From the NCBI GenBank assembly GCA_016789885.1, contig JAEUPZ010000014.1, positions 1 through 64,000 on the forward strand: 64,000 nucleotides of DNA, written 5' to 3'. The translations under genes and the position numbers were made by a program. The stretch comes from Chromatiales bacterium. Lineage in GTDB: Bacteria > Pseudomonadota > Gammaproteobacteria > Steroidobacterales > GCA-2729495. The notes beneath the pieces are model-generated. The model was not told the DNA's origin. It did not search any database and saw only the letters and a list, made by a program, of their open reading frames with translations. Shown here in pieces: positions 10,495 to 18,931 of this stretch; position 1 is the stretch's first letter, and each line of letters begins with the position of its first letter.

Positions 10495-11226
10495 ATGACA
10501 AACAGAAAGACAGGCCTGCTCGCCGGCGTCATCGCCTGCATCGCCCTGCCGGCCCAGGCATCGACGCTGACGGCCATCACGGCCATCAGCGCGAATGGCT
10601 ACGGGCAGAACACCAGCGTGAACACCGTCGAGGGGTTCCGCTTCCGGCCGAATGAAGACCTCTTCGTCCACGAGCTGGGATTCTTCGACAGCTTCTCGAA
10701 CGGGCTGATCAGGGCCTACACGGTCGGGATCGTCCTGCCGGACAACACCATCGTGGCCAGCGTCAGCGTGCCCGCCGGGACCGCGGGACGGCTCGACGGT
10801 CCGGTCAACAGCAACGCCGGCGGCCTGCTCGGCGGCAGCGCGTTCCGTTACGCGGCGCTCCCGCAGCCGGTGCAGCTGACGGCAGGCACGACCTACGCGC
10901 TGGTGGCACTCGTCACGCGGACGACCACCGACGAGTTGCCGTTTCCGGACTCTGTGACCTACAGCGACAGGATCACCGTGGCGGGGGCGGGCCTCGGCGG
11001 CTTCTTCGACTGCCGCCTCGCTGCGGTGGGCACCGGCTGTCCGACCAACGCCACCCAGATCACGCAGCTGCGCTGGCCGACCCAGTACGCCAGCGGCTCG
11101 CGCTACGTGAACTTCACGTTCAGCGTCGTGCCGCTGCCGGCGGCATTGCCGCTGCTGGGTACGGCGGTCGGCCTGCTCGCGCCGGTGGCGCTGCGCCGTC
11201 GGCGCCGCATGGCTGCATCGGCCTGA
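10495..11226 (+). CDS. VPLPA-CTERM sorting-domain protein with DUF4082-like domain
   Basis: A 243-residue exported protein. It begins with a signal peptide (MTNRKTGLLAGVIACIALPAQA), continues with a beta-rich domain resembling DUF4082 (VEGFRFRPNEDLFVHELGFF ...), and ends in VPLPAALPLLG, a hydrophobic helix and RRRRR. This tripartite tail is the VPLPA form of the PEP-CTERM signal, recognised by an exosortase and linked to surface or exopolysaccharide export. No exosortase gene is in the window. The ATG at 10495 fits the signal peptide; longer in-frame starts give an implausible Arg-rich leader. Two Cys (FDCRLAAVGTGCP) may pair. Confidence 0.85.
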   Translation: MTNRKTGLLAGVIACIALPAQASTLTAITAISANGYGQNTSVNTVEGFRFRPNEDLFVHELGFFDSFSNGLIRAYTVGIVLPDNTIVASVSVPAGTAGRLDGPVNSNAGGLLGGSAFRYAALPQPVQLTAGTTYALVALVTRTTTDELPFPDSVTYSDRITVAGAGLGGFFDCRLAAVGTGCPTNATQITQLRWPTQYASGSRYVNFTFSVVPLPAALPLLGTAVGLLAPVALRRRRRMAASA

Positions 11227-11237
11227 GGGGGATGCGT

Positions 11238-11269
11238 GGCCGGCGGCCCGCACGGGCGGGCCGCCGGCC
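11238..11269. terminator. strong hairpin between convergent genes
   Basis: A perfect 13-bp inverted repeat (GGCCGGCGGCCCG, 6-base loop, CGGGCCGCCGGCC) lies 11 bp after the VPLPA-CTERM stop and before the convergent lipoprotein gene. It lacks a T-tract; it probably works as a bidirectional transcription barrier or mRNA end protector. Confidence 0.5.
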
Positions 11270-11315
11270 GATGACTGGTGTCAGCGGTTGACACCAGGTC
11301 CCCTGCGACGGCGCC

Positions 11316-11972
11316 TCAGGGAACCAGCCCCGCCTTCCGCAACCGCTCCGCGATGGCCGGTGCGATGCCGGCCAGCGCCTGGCTGCGGGAGTCGAGCCGC
11401 TCGGCCCGGGTCTCGATGCCGTAGATGAGGGTGGCTCCGCGGGTCTCGAACACGTTCGTGGCCAGCGTAACGTTGCCGCGGATGGTAGTGACGCTTGGTG
11501 CCGTCTCGAACTCGCCGTAGACCACCGGTGCCCCGTACACGCCGTAGTACCCGTAGTCGAAGCCGTAGCCGATGGGCTTGTAGTAGCCCCCGCCCTGCAT
11601 GTCGTTGCTGCCGCCCTCGCGGGCGCCGATGGACTTGGCCACCAGCAGCGTCGCGACCACGGCGTCGGCACCGGTGGTGACGACGAGCTTCTCGATGGCC
11701 TCGCGCGTCAGGGGATCCTTCGACGACATCTTCGCGCAGCTGGCCGTGGCCTCGACGCCGGGACCGCGCAGGCTGGCCGTCATGGCGTACTCGAAGGCGC
11801 AGCGCTGGCTGTAGTTCGGGCTCACGCCCACCACCAGCAGGCGCTGGAACTGCTGGCTGCGGTCGACATCGGGCTGCCACTCGCCGCGCACCTTGAGGGC
11901 CGGAGTGCAGGCGGTGGTGGCGACGACCAGGAGCAGGCTCGATGCCGCGAGGGCGAAGGTGCGCATGTTCAT
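11316..11972 (-). CDS. putative lipoprotein of unknown function
   Basis: A 218-residue protein with an N-terminal hydrophobic segment ending in a probable lipobox (LLVVATTAC), so likely lipidated and anchored in the periplasm. The mature part has a VVTTGADAVVATLLV segment and a Gly/Tyr-rich stretch (GGGYYKPIGYGFDYGYYGVY). This resembles small lipoproteins with a DUF4136- or GNA1162-like fold, but I cannot assign a family. The start is uncertain between ATGs at 11984, 11972 and 11966; 11972 gives a normal signal sequence. It is convergent with the VPLPA-CTERM gene and downstream of the Pat-like gene in the same direction. Confidence 0.7.
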   Translation of the reverse strand: MNMRTFALAASSLLLVVATTACTPALKVRGEWQPDVDRSQQFQRLLVVGVSPNYSQRCAFEYAMTASLRGPGVEATASCAKMSSKDPLTREAIEKLVVTTGADAVVATLLVAKSIGAREGGSNDMQGGGYYKPIGYGFDYGYYGVYGAPVVYGEFETAPSVTTIRGNVTLATNVFETRGATLIYGIETRAERLDSRSQALAGIAPAIAERLRKAGLVP

Positions 11973-12028
11973 GGTGGCGAGCATACCCCTCGCGGGGCTC
12001 GCCGGGGCTGGTCCCTGCACCGGCCGGC

Positions 12029-14710
12029 CTACAGCTCGAGCCGCATGGCCATCAGCTCATCGTCCTCCGGGTCGGGCCGGACCTCGAAGCCCAGGGCCCG
12101 GGCGAGCTTCAGCATCCGCCCGTTCGTCGCCAGCGTCACTCCCTGCATGACGGCCAGCCGCTGTTCCCGGGCCACGTCGATCAGCGCGGCGAGCAGCTGG
12201 CGGGCGAGGCCGCTGCCCTGCCAGTCGTCGGCAATGACGATGGCGAATTCGCAGGTATCGGTGCCATGGAGCGTCGTGTAGCGCGAGACCCCGATCTCGC
12301 GCTCGCCGGTGCCGTCGGCCACGACGGCGATCAGCGCCATCTCGCGGTCGTAGTCGATCTGGGTGAACCGGGCCAGCATCACCGGCGTGAGCTCAGCCAC
12401 CGCGTACATGAAGCGCAGGTAGCGCGACTGCTCCGACAGACCCCGGACGAACGCGCGCTCGACGACGGCGTCCTCGGGCCGGATCGGGCGGATGGTCACG
12501 GCCCGGTTCCCAGGCAGCACGACGGTGCGCGCCAGCCGCTGCGGGTAGGGATGGATGGCCAGGTGCTCATAGGGGCGGGCCGCCGGGTTCGCGTGGTGCA
12601 GGACGATGCGGGCATCGACGACGGTGACGCCGTGCTCGTCGGCTACCACCGGATTGAGGTCGAGCCCGCCGATCCCGGGCAGCTCGCAGATCATCTCGGA
12701 GACGCGCAGCAGCAGGTCCTCGACGGCACGGCGATCGGCCGCCGGCGCGCCGCGGAACGGGCCCAGGTAGCGCCCGGCGCGCGAACGGTCGAGCAGGTCG
12801 CCGGCCAGTTCCCGGTTGAGTGGCGGCAGCGCCACCGCGCTGTCGGCCAGCAGTTCCACCAGCACGCCGCCGAGGCCCACGCTGATGGCCGGTCCGAAGA
12901 CCTCGTCGTGGACGACGCCGACCATGAGCTCGCGGCCATGCTGCCGGCGCACCATGGGTTCCACCGTCACGCCCTCGAGCCGGGCCTCGGGCCGGGCGGC
13001 CGCGGCGGCCTGCTGCAGACCCGTGAAGGCTGCGTGGGCCGCCCGGGCGTCGGCCACGCCGAGGCGCACGCCACCGACGTCGGTCTTGTGGGTGATGTCG
13101 GGCGACAGGATCTTCATGGCCACCGGGAAGCCGAGTTCCTGGGCAACGGTCGCCGCGTCTGCCGCCGTGCGGGCCGGCAGGCTGGGCACGATGGGGATGC
13201 GGAACGCCGCCAGCACCGCCTTGGACTCCGGCAGTGTCAGGACCTTGCGCCCCTCGGCCAGCGCCGCGTCGATGATGGCGCGGGCACTGTCGACATCTGG
13301 TGCGGGCTGTGGCGTCAGCGGCGCCGGCACCGCCAGCAGCTGGCGCTGGTTCTCGTCCCAGGCGCTCAGTGCCGCGAAGGCGGCCACGGCGGCCTCGGGG
13401 GTGCGGTAGGTCGGCACGTTGCGGTCGCGGAAGAGGTCCCGGCTGGCGGCCACGGCGGGCTCGCCCATCCAGCAGGTCAGCAGCGGCTTCGGGGGCGTTG
13501 CCGGGACGGCGGCCAGCAGTGCCCGGGCCACGTCGCCGGCCCCGGTCACGGCCTGGGGCGTGAGGATCGCGATGACGCCGTCGATGCCCGGATCGTCGAG
13601 GCAGGCGGTCACCGCCGCCGTGTAGCGGGCGGCGTCGGCATCGCCCAGCACGTCGACGGGATTGCCGCAGGCGGCGTGGCGCGGCAGTGCCGTGGCGAGG
13701 CGGGCCAGCGTTGCGGGGGCCAGGGCCGGCAGATCGAGCCCCTGGTCGGCCGCGTGGTCCGCCGCCATCACGCCGGGGCCGCCGGCATTGGTGACGATGG
13801 CGAGCCGCCGGCCGGCGCTGTGCAGGCCCGAGTCGAGCGTCGCAGCCGTGCTGAAGAAGTCGGCGAAGTCGACGACCCGCACGACGCCTGCCCGGCGCAG
13901 CGCCGCGGCGAACACCCGGTCGGCGCCGACCAGTGCGCCGGTGTGGGAGAGCGCCGCCCGGGAGCCGGCGTCGTGGCGGCCCGCCTTCATGACGACCACC
14001 GGCTTCACGCGCGAGGCGGCCCGCAGGGCGCTCATGAACGGGCGGGCCCGGTGGATGCCCTCGATGTACAGCATGATGCTGTCGGTCTCCGGGTCGAGGG
14101 CGAGGAAGTCGAGCATCTCGCCGAAGTCGACGTCGGCGCCGATACCCGTGGAGATGACGCTCGAGAAGCCCACGCCGTTCGCCCGGGCCCAGTCGAGGAT
14201 CGCCGTGCAAAGGGCCCCGGACTGCGAGATGAGGCCGATGCGCCCAGGCAGGGCGTTGGCACCGCTGAAGGTACCGTTGAAGCCGATGGAAGTGCGGATC
14301 ACGCCGAGGCAGTTGGGCCCCAGGATCCGCAGGCCGTAGCGCCGGGCCCGGTCGACCACTGCCCGCTCCAGCGCCCGGCCGCCATCGCCGGCCTCGCGGA
14401 AGCCGGCGGACATGACGATGACGCCGCGCACGCCACGCTCGCCGCAGTCGCCGACGACATCGGCCACCGTGTGCGACGGGGTCACGACGATGGCGAGGTC
14501 CGGGGCCCCGGGCACGTCGCGCACCGACGGGTAGCAAGGGGTGCCGCCGATCTCCGCATGGCGGGGATTGACCAGGTACAGCGGGCCCGCGAACCCCGCG
14601 GCCCGCAGGTTGGCCAGCACGACGGTGCCCAGCGACCCCGGCGTGCTGCTGGCGCCGACGAGCACGACGGAGCGCGGAGCGAAGAGGGACTTCAGCGGGG
14701 CAGGCGACAC
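12029..14710 (-). CDS. Pat-like protein: ADP-forming acyl-CoA synthetase domains fused to GNAT acetyltransferase
   Basis: This 893-residue protein has the order of bacterial protein lysine acetyltransferase Pat (PatZ/YfiQ, about 886 residues). A CoA-binding Rossmann domain (VLVGASSTPGSLG) is followed by the synthetase flavodoxin-like and ATP-grasp regions (FPVAMKILSPDITHKTDVGG), then a C-terminal GNAT domain from about residue 735 (AVTIRPIRPEDAVV ... WQGSGLARQLLAALI). Pat acetylates acetyl-CoA synthetase and other metabolic enzymes. His256 in SHTGAL aligns with the phosphohistidine of succinyl-CoA synthetase, so the synthetase half may still be active. The start is a GTG. It is head-to-head with a deacetylase gene. 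Confidence 0.88.
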   Translation of the reverse strand: MSPAPLKSLFAPRSVVLVGASSTPGSLGTVVLANLRAAGFAGPLYLVNPRHAEIGGTPCYPSVRDVPGAPDLAIVVTPSHTVADVVGDCGERGVRGVIVMSAGFREAGDGGRALERAVVDRARRYGLRILGPNCLGVIRTSIGFNGTFSGANALPGRIGLISQSGALCTAILDWARANGVGFSSVISTGIGADVDFGEMLDFLALDPETDSIMLYIEGIHRARPFMSALRAASRVKPVVVMKAGRHDAGSRAALSHTGALVGADRVFAAALRRAGVVRVVDFADFFSTAATLDSGLHSAGRRLAIVTNAGGPGVMAADHAADQGLDLPALAPATLARLATALPRHAACGNPVDVLGDADAARYTAAVTACLDDPGIDGVIAILTPQAVTGAGDVARALLAAVPATPPKPLLTCWMGEPAVAASRDLFRDRNVPTYRTPEAAVAAFAALSAWDENQRQLLAVPAPLTPQPAPDVDSARAIIDAALAEGRKVLTLPESKAVLAAFRIPIVPSLPARTAADAATVAQELGFPVAMKILSPDITHKTDVGGVRLGVADARAAHAAFTGLQQAAAAARPEARLEGVTVEPMVRRQHGRELMVGVVHDEVFGPAISVGLGGVLVELLADSAVALPPLNRELAGDLLDRSRAGRYLGPFRGAPAADRRAVEDLLLRVSEMICELPGIGGLDLNPVVADEHGVTVVDARIVLHHANPAARPYEHLAIHPYPQRLARTVVLPGNRAVTIRPIRPEDAVVERAFVRGLSEQSRYLRFMYAVAELTPVMLARFTQIDYDREMALIAVVADGTGEREIGVSRYTTLHGTDTCEFAIVIADDWQGSGLARQLLAALIDVAREQRLAVMQGVTLATNGRMLKLARALGFEVRPDPEDDELMAMRLEL

Positions 14711-14733
14711 GGGGCGCAGGATCCTCGGGCTGT

Positions 14734-14757
14734 GCTAGCGTTGTCCTGCACGCTAGC
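14734..14757. promoter_or_regulatory. inverted repeat in the Pat/deacetylase divergent intergenic region
   Basis: GCTAGCG (14734-14740) and CGCTAGC (14751-14757) form a perfect 7-bp inverted repeat with a 10-bp spacer in the 62 bp between the two divergent start codons. It could be an operator shared by both genes; no cognate regulator is visible in the window. Confidence 0.35.
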
Positions 14758-14772
14758 GGAAACCCCGTGACG

Positions 14773-15693
14773 ATGTCGACCGCCTTCCTGACGCACCCGG
14801 CCTGCGCCGCCCACGACATGGGGCCAGGCCATCCCGAGTCACCGGCCAGGCTCGCGGCCATCCGCGACGCGCTGCTTGCCCGCGGGCTGCTCGACTTCCT
14901 GCAGCATCACGAAGCGCCACGGGCGACCCGGGCCCAGCTCGAGCGCGTGCACGGTGCCGGGCACGTCGACTACATCTTCGCCACCGCCCCGTCGTCCGGC
15001 GTCGAGTTCATCGACGGCGACACGATCATGACGCCGGACACGCTGGAAGCCGCACTCCGGGCCGCCGGGGCCCTCGTCAGGGCGACGGACCTGGTGCTGT
15101 CGGGCCAGGCGCGCAACGCCTTCTGCAGCGTGCGCCCGCCCGGTCACCACGCCGAGCGCAATACCGCGATGGGGTTCTGCTTCTTCAACAACGTCGCCGT
15201 GGGGGCAGCCCACGCGCTGGCCGGCGGCGTCGCCCGCGTGGCGGTGCTCGACTTCGACGTGCACCACGGCAACGGCACCGAGGACATCTTCTCCGGCGAC
15301 GAGCGCGTGCTGGTCTGTTCGAGCTTCCAGCACCCGTTCTATCCGTACCGTGCCCGCGACACGGTTCCGGGTCGACGGGTCAACACGCCGCTGGCCGCAG
15401 GGACTGGCTCCGCCGGCTTCCGTGCGGCCATCGAGCGCGACTGGCTGCCGGCGCTCGACGCCTTCCGCCCCGGCATGATCTTCGTCTCGGCGGGCTTCGA
15501 CGCCCACCGCGACGACCCGCTCGGTGGCCTGCGGCTCGATGATGCCGACTACGAGTGGTTGACGCGCCAGATCACCGCGGCGGCGGCCCGCTACTGCGAA
15601 GGCCGCGTCGTTTCGGCCCTCGAAGGGGGCTACGACCTGCACGCGCTGGGCCGTGCCGTCGCCGCCCACGTGCGCGTGCTCCTCGACGCCTGA
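14773..15693 (+). CDS. class II histone deacetylase-family (AcuC/HDAC-like) deacylase
   Basis: A 306-residue zinc-dependent deacylase of the arginase/HDAC fold. All catalytic elements are present: the His-His pair in RPPGHHAERNTAMGFCFFNN, zinc ligands in DFDVHHGNGTED and SAGFDAHRDD, and the transition-state Tyr in EGGYDLHALG. Family members remove acetyl groups from lysines or act on acetylpolyamines. AcuC proteins reverse acetylation of acetyl-CoA synthetase. The head-to-head position with a Pat-like acetyltransferase makes a protein deacetylase role attractive here. I use the ATG at 14773; a GTG at 14767 is also possible and adds two residues. Confidence 0.88.
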   Translation: MSTAFLTHPACAAHDMGPGHPESPARLAAIRDALLARGLLDFLQHHEAPRATRAQLERVHGAGHVDYIFATAPSSGVEFIDGDTIMTPDTLEAALRAAGALVRATDLVLSGQARNAFCSVRPPGHHAERNTAMGFCFFNNVAVGAAHALAGGVARVAVLDFDVHHGNGTEDIFSGDERVLVCSSFQHPFYPYRARDTVPGRRVNTPLAAGTGSAGFRAAIERDWLPALDAFRPGMIFVSAGFDAHRDDPLGGLRLDDADYEWLTRQITAAAARYCEGRVVSALEGGYDLHALGRAVAAHVRVLLDA

Positions 15694-15706
15694 CGGACCG
15701 GTTCAT

Positions 15707-15729
15707 GCGAGGCCTTATACTGGCCTCGC
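15707..15729 (+). promoter_or_regulatory. palindrome enclosing a -10-like hexamer upstream of the MetE-like gene
   Basis: GCGAGGCC (15707-15714) and GGCCTCGC (15722-15729) form a perfect 8-bp inverted repeat whose 7-bp loop contains TATACT, a good -10 hexamer. The layout suggests an operator overlapping a promoter for the gene starting at 15755, although no clear -35 is seen. Confidence 0.4.
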
Positions 15730-15754
15730 GGGAGTGACCTCCGGGGGAATGCCA

Positions 15755-16855
15755 ATGCCGTCGACGCCGATGTTCGCCACCCAGCTGGTCGGCAGCTGGT
15801 GCAAGCCGAACTGGCTCTGCAACCATGACCTCTTCTTCGCGCCGGAGAACACGTGGTGGCGGGTGCCGGAAGAGCACCGGGCCGAGGCTCTCGACGACGC
15901 GACGCTCCTGGCGATCCGCGACCAGGATGCTGCCGGGCTCACCTACGTCACCGATGGCGAGCAGCGGCGCCAGACCTTCAGTGGCTACTTCAACGTGCTC
16001 GGCGGCATCGACAGCGTCAACCGGGCCGAGTACGCCGTGCGCATGGGCGACATCGGCGACGCGCTCGTCATGAAGGCGCGCCCGACGCTGGGGGCGGCCA
16101 ACGAGACGGCCACGGCGGCGGCCCCGAAGGAGTTCAAGGCGACCGTGCCGCAGGTGACCGGCCCCATCACCTGGAACGGGCCCATCCTCGGCCGCGACCT
16201 CGCCTTCCTCAAGACCCATGCCCGGGGCCTCGCCAAGATGACGGTGATCGGACCCTGCTCGCTGGCCCTGCGGCTCGCCGACGCCCACTACGGCTCCCTC
16301 GACCGGCTGGCCTTCGCCATTGCCGACGCGCTGAACCAGGAGCTCCGGGCGCTGGAGGCCGCCGGCGCCGACCTCGTCCAGATCGACGAGCCCGAGGCGC
16401 ACTTCCGCTACAGCCAGGTGAAGGATTTCGCCGTCGAGGCCATCAACCGCACGCTGCGGGGGATCCGCATCCCGACGGCGGTGCACGTCTGCTACGGCTA
16501 CTCGAAGAACATCGCGGAAAAGCGCGTGAACCCGGCCTATGAGAAGGCCCTCGACCTTCTGGCCGCCACCGACGTCGGCGAGATCAGCCTCGAGTACGAG
16601 CAGCCCGGCCACACGCCGGAGTTGCTCGACCGCGTCCGCGGCAAGGGCGTGATCCTCGGCCTGCTGAACCTCGACACCGAGTCGCCGGTGGAGACCGTCG
16701 AGCACATCGTCGGCCGGGCCCGGGCGGCGCTGCAGGTGGTGGCGCCCGAGCGGCTGCGGCTCGCGCCCGACTGCGGCATGTGGTTCCTGCCGCGGGAGCG
16801 GGCGAGCGGCAAGATCCGGGCACTGGAGCAGGCGGCCCGCGTCCTGCGGGGCTGA
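15755..16855 (+). CDS. MetE-like cobalamin-independent methyltransferase, short form
   Basis: A 366-residue protein equal to the C-terminal catalytic half of MetE, which transfers a methyl group to homocysteine; full MetE is about 750 residues. The zinc ligand pattern is present: His and Cys in TAVHVCYGYS, Glu in ISLEYEQPG and Cys in LAPDCGMWFLPRE. The ATG at 15755 has GGGGGA six bases upstream; ATG 15749 lies too close to that site. Such short forms include core-MetE enzymes that take methyl groups from corrinoid donors, but related proteins act on other substrates, so homocysteine is not proven. There is no methionine gene next to it. Confidence 0.8.
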   Translation: MPSTPMFATQLVGSWCKPNWLCNHDLFFAPENTWWRVPEEHRAEALDDATLLAIRDQDAAGLTYVTDGEQRRQTFSGYFNVLGGIDSVNRAEYAVRMGDIGDALVMKARPTLGAANETATAAAPKEFKATVPQVTGPITWNGPILGRDLAFLKTHARGLAKMTVIGPCSLALRLADAHYGSLDRLAFAIADALNQELRALEAAGADLVQIDEPEAHFRYSQVKDFAVEAINRTLRGIRIPTAVHVCYGYSKNIAEKRVNPAYEKALDLLAATDVGEISLEYEQPGHTPELLDRVRGKGVILGLLNLDTESPVETVEHIVGRARAALQVVAPERLRLAPDCGMWFLPRERASGKIRALEQAARVLRG

Positions 16856-16883
16856 CGGCCCGGACAACCGGCGAGGGCACGCC

Positions 16884-18605
16884 ATGCCGGTCACCAACGC
16901 CGACCTGGCCGCCGCCTTCGGGCAGATCGCCGACCTGCTGGAGCTGCAGCAGGCCAATCCCTTCCGGATCCGCGCCTACCGCAAGGCTGCCCGCGTCGTC
17001 AGCGAGCTGCGGCTCGACGTGGCCACGCACCTCGCCGCGGGCAAGCCCCTGCCCAAGCTGCCCGGCATCGGCAAGGACCTCGGCGCCAAGGTCGCCGAGT
17101 TCGCAGCGACCGGCCACATCGCGCTCCTCGACCGCCTGCAGCGGGAGCTGCCCGCCGGGATCGCCGATCTGCTGGCCCTGCCCGGCCTCGGCCCGAAGCG
17201 GGTCCGCGTGCTCTACGACGAGTTGCACGTCCACAGCCTGCCCCAGCTGTTGCGGGCAGCGCGCGATGGCCGCATCCGCACGCTGCACGGCTTCGGGGTG
17301 CGCACCGAGGAGAAGATCGCCAAGGCCATCGAGCAGCACCTCGGCCAGGTCCGGCGCTTCAAGCTGGCGACCGCAGCCCAGTACGCCGCGGCGGTCGCCG
17401 CCTACCTGCGCCGCGCGCCTGGCGTCGGCGACGTCATCGCTGCCGGCAGCCTGCGCCGCTGCCGCGATACGGTGGGGGATGTCGACATGCTCGCGACGTC
17501 CACCGATGGCGGCGCCGTGTGCGGCTGGCTGGCCCGGTACCCGGACGTTGCCGAGGTGCTGGCGTCCGGCCCGACCCGCGCCTCGGTGCTGCTGAGGGCC
17601 GACCTGCAGGTAGACCTGCGCGTGGTTCCGCCCGCGAGTCACGGCGCGGCACTGCTCTACTTCACGGGCTCGAAGGCGCACAACATCCGCCTGCGCAACC
17701 TGGCCCTCGAGCGCGGCCTGAAGCTCAACGAGTACGGTCTCTGGCGCGGGCGTGAGCAGCTGGCCGGTGCCACCGAGGAGGATGTCTACGCGGCGCTGGG
17801 CCTGCCGTGGATCCCGCCGGAGCTGCGCGAGGACCGGGGCGAGATCGAGGCGGCGGCCCATGGCGGCCTGCCGTCGCTGGTCACCCGCGCCGACCTGCGG
17901 GGGGACCTGCACGTGCACACGAAGTGGAGCGACGGCACGGCGACCATCGAGGCCATGGCGGCGGCGGCCCGGGAGCGTGGCCTCGGCTACATCGCCGTCA
18001 GCGAGCACAGCCGCCGGCTGGCCGTGGCCCACGGGCTCGACCCGGTGCGGCTCGCGAAGCAGCGGGGCGAGATCGAGTCCGTGAATGCGCGCCTTCATGG
18101 CATCAGCGTGCTGGCGGGCATCGAGGTGGACGTGCTCGAGGACGGCAGCCTCGACCTTCCCGACGAGGTCCTGGCACCCCTCGACATCGTCGTGGCCGCC
18201 GTCCACTCGCAGTTCCACCTGCCGCGGGCCGTGCAGACGAGGCGCATCCTCGCGGCCCTCGACAACCCCCACGTGCGCATCCTGGCGCACCCGCTCGGCC
18301 GGCTGATCGACCAGCGCGAGCCCTACGACGTCGACCTGCTGGCCGTCGTCCGCAAGTGCCGCGAGCGCAACGTGGCGCTCGAGCTCAACGCCCACCCGGA
18401 GCGGCTCGACCTGACGGACGTCGGGTGCCGCATGGCCCGGGACGAGGGGGTGCTGGTGGCCATCAACTCCGATGCCCATGGCGTGCACCAGTTCGACAAC
18501 CTCGACCTCGGCGTCGGCCAGGCCCGCCGGGGCTGGCTGGAGCCTGCGCAGGTGCTGAACGCCCGCCCGCTCCCGGAACTGCGCCGCTGGCTCGACCGGG
18601 ACTGA
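16884..18605 (+). CDS. polX: DNA polymerase X with PHP exonuclease domain
   Basis: A 573-residue repair polymerase. The N-terminus has the polymerase beta 8-kDa-like helices and helix-hairpin-helix motifs (KLPGIGKDLGAKV, LPGLGPKRVRVLY). The nucleotidyltransferase core shows AAGSLRRCRDTVGDVDML with two metal Asp and a third in QVDLRVV. The C-terminal PHP domain starts with GDLHVHTKWSDGTATIEAM and supplies Mn-dependent 3'-5' exonuclease activity. Family members fill short gaps in base excision repair. Length and domain order match bacterial PolX. It starts 28 bp after the MetE-like gene and may be read through from it. Confidence 0.93.
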   Translation: MPVTNADLAAAFGQIADLLELQQANPFRIRAYRKAARVVSELRLDVATHLAAGKPLPKLPGIGKDLGAKVAEFAATGHIALLDRLQRELPAGIADLLALPGLGPKRVRVLYDELHVHSLPQLLRAARDGRIRTLHGFGVRTEEKIAKAIEQHLGQVRRFKLATAAQYAAAVAAYLRRAPGVGDVIAAGSLRRCRDTVGDVDMLATSTDGGAVCGWLARYPDVAEVLASGPTRASVLLRADLQVDLRVVPPASHGAALLYFTGSKAHNIRLRNLALERGLKLNEYGLWRGREQLAGATEEDVYAALGLPWIPPELREDRGEIEAAAHGGLPSLVTRADLRGDLHVHTKWSDGTATIEAMAAAARERGLGYIAVSEHSRRLAVAHGLDPVRLAKQRGEIESVNARLHGISVLAGIEVDVLEDGSLDLPDEVLAPLDIVVAAVHSQFHLPRAVQTRRILAALDNPHVRILAHPLGRLIDQREPYDVDLLAVVRKCRERNVALELNAHPERLDLTDVGCRMARDEGVLVAINSDAHGVHQFDNLDLGVGQARRGWLEPAQVLNARPLPELRRWLDRD

Positions 18606-18632
18606 CCCCGGCCAGGCCAGCGGCGACGTGGC

Positions 18633-18920
18633 TCAGGCCGCCAGCGGGTCCGGCCGGACGATGACGGTGTCGACCACCGGCAGCACCTCGTCGGCGCGCA
18701 TGCCCGCAAGGCCGGCGTGCTCCCGGGCGGCCGCGGCGTCGCGGGCCTGGTAGATGCAGCAGGTGGCGAGCTGGCCATCGGCCTCCCGCACGACGTAGGA
18801 GCGGATCCAGCGGACGGCGTCCGGCATGGTTTCACCGACGGCCGTCGACCGGGCTGCCGCCGCCTGCAGTTCGGCGGGTGTCTGCCAGGCGTTCCGGCGG
18901 AGGATGACGAAAGTCTCCAT
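18633..18920 (-). CDS. DUF4242-family small protein
   Basis: A 95-residue cytoplasmic protein with the DUF4242 pattern (IRSYVVREADGQLATCCIYQ, then TVIVRPDPL at the end). Some relatives, for example the Streptomyces SCO4226 type, bind nickel as ferredoxin-like dimers; a Cys pair (TCC) is present here. It is the last gene of an apparent operon with the cysteine synthase-glutaredoxin fusion 11 bp upstream and the diiron protein before that. Function is unknown; the context suggests metal or redox handling. Confidence 0.8.
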   Translation of the reverse strand: METFVILRRNAWQTPAELQAAAARSTAVGETMPDAVRWIRSYVVREADGQLATCCIYQARDAAAAREHAGLAGMRADEVLPVVDTVIVRPDPLAA

Positions 18921-18931
18921 GGCACTCTCCT

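Noticed and set aside
11942..14770. A 942-codon plus-strand open frame opposite the Pat-like gene
   Set aside because: Composition is His/Gly/Arg-rich without domains; the minus-strand frame encodes an obvious synthetase-GNAT fusion.
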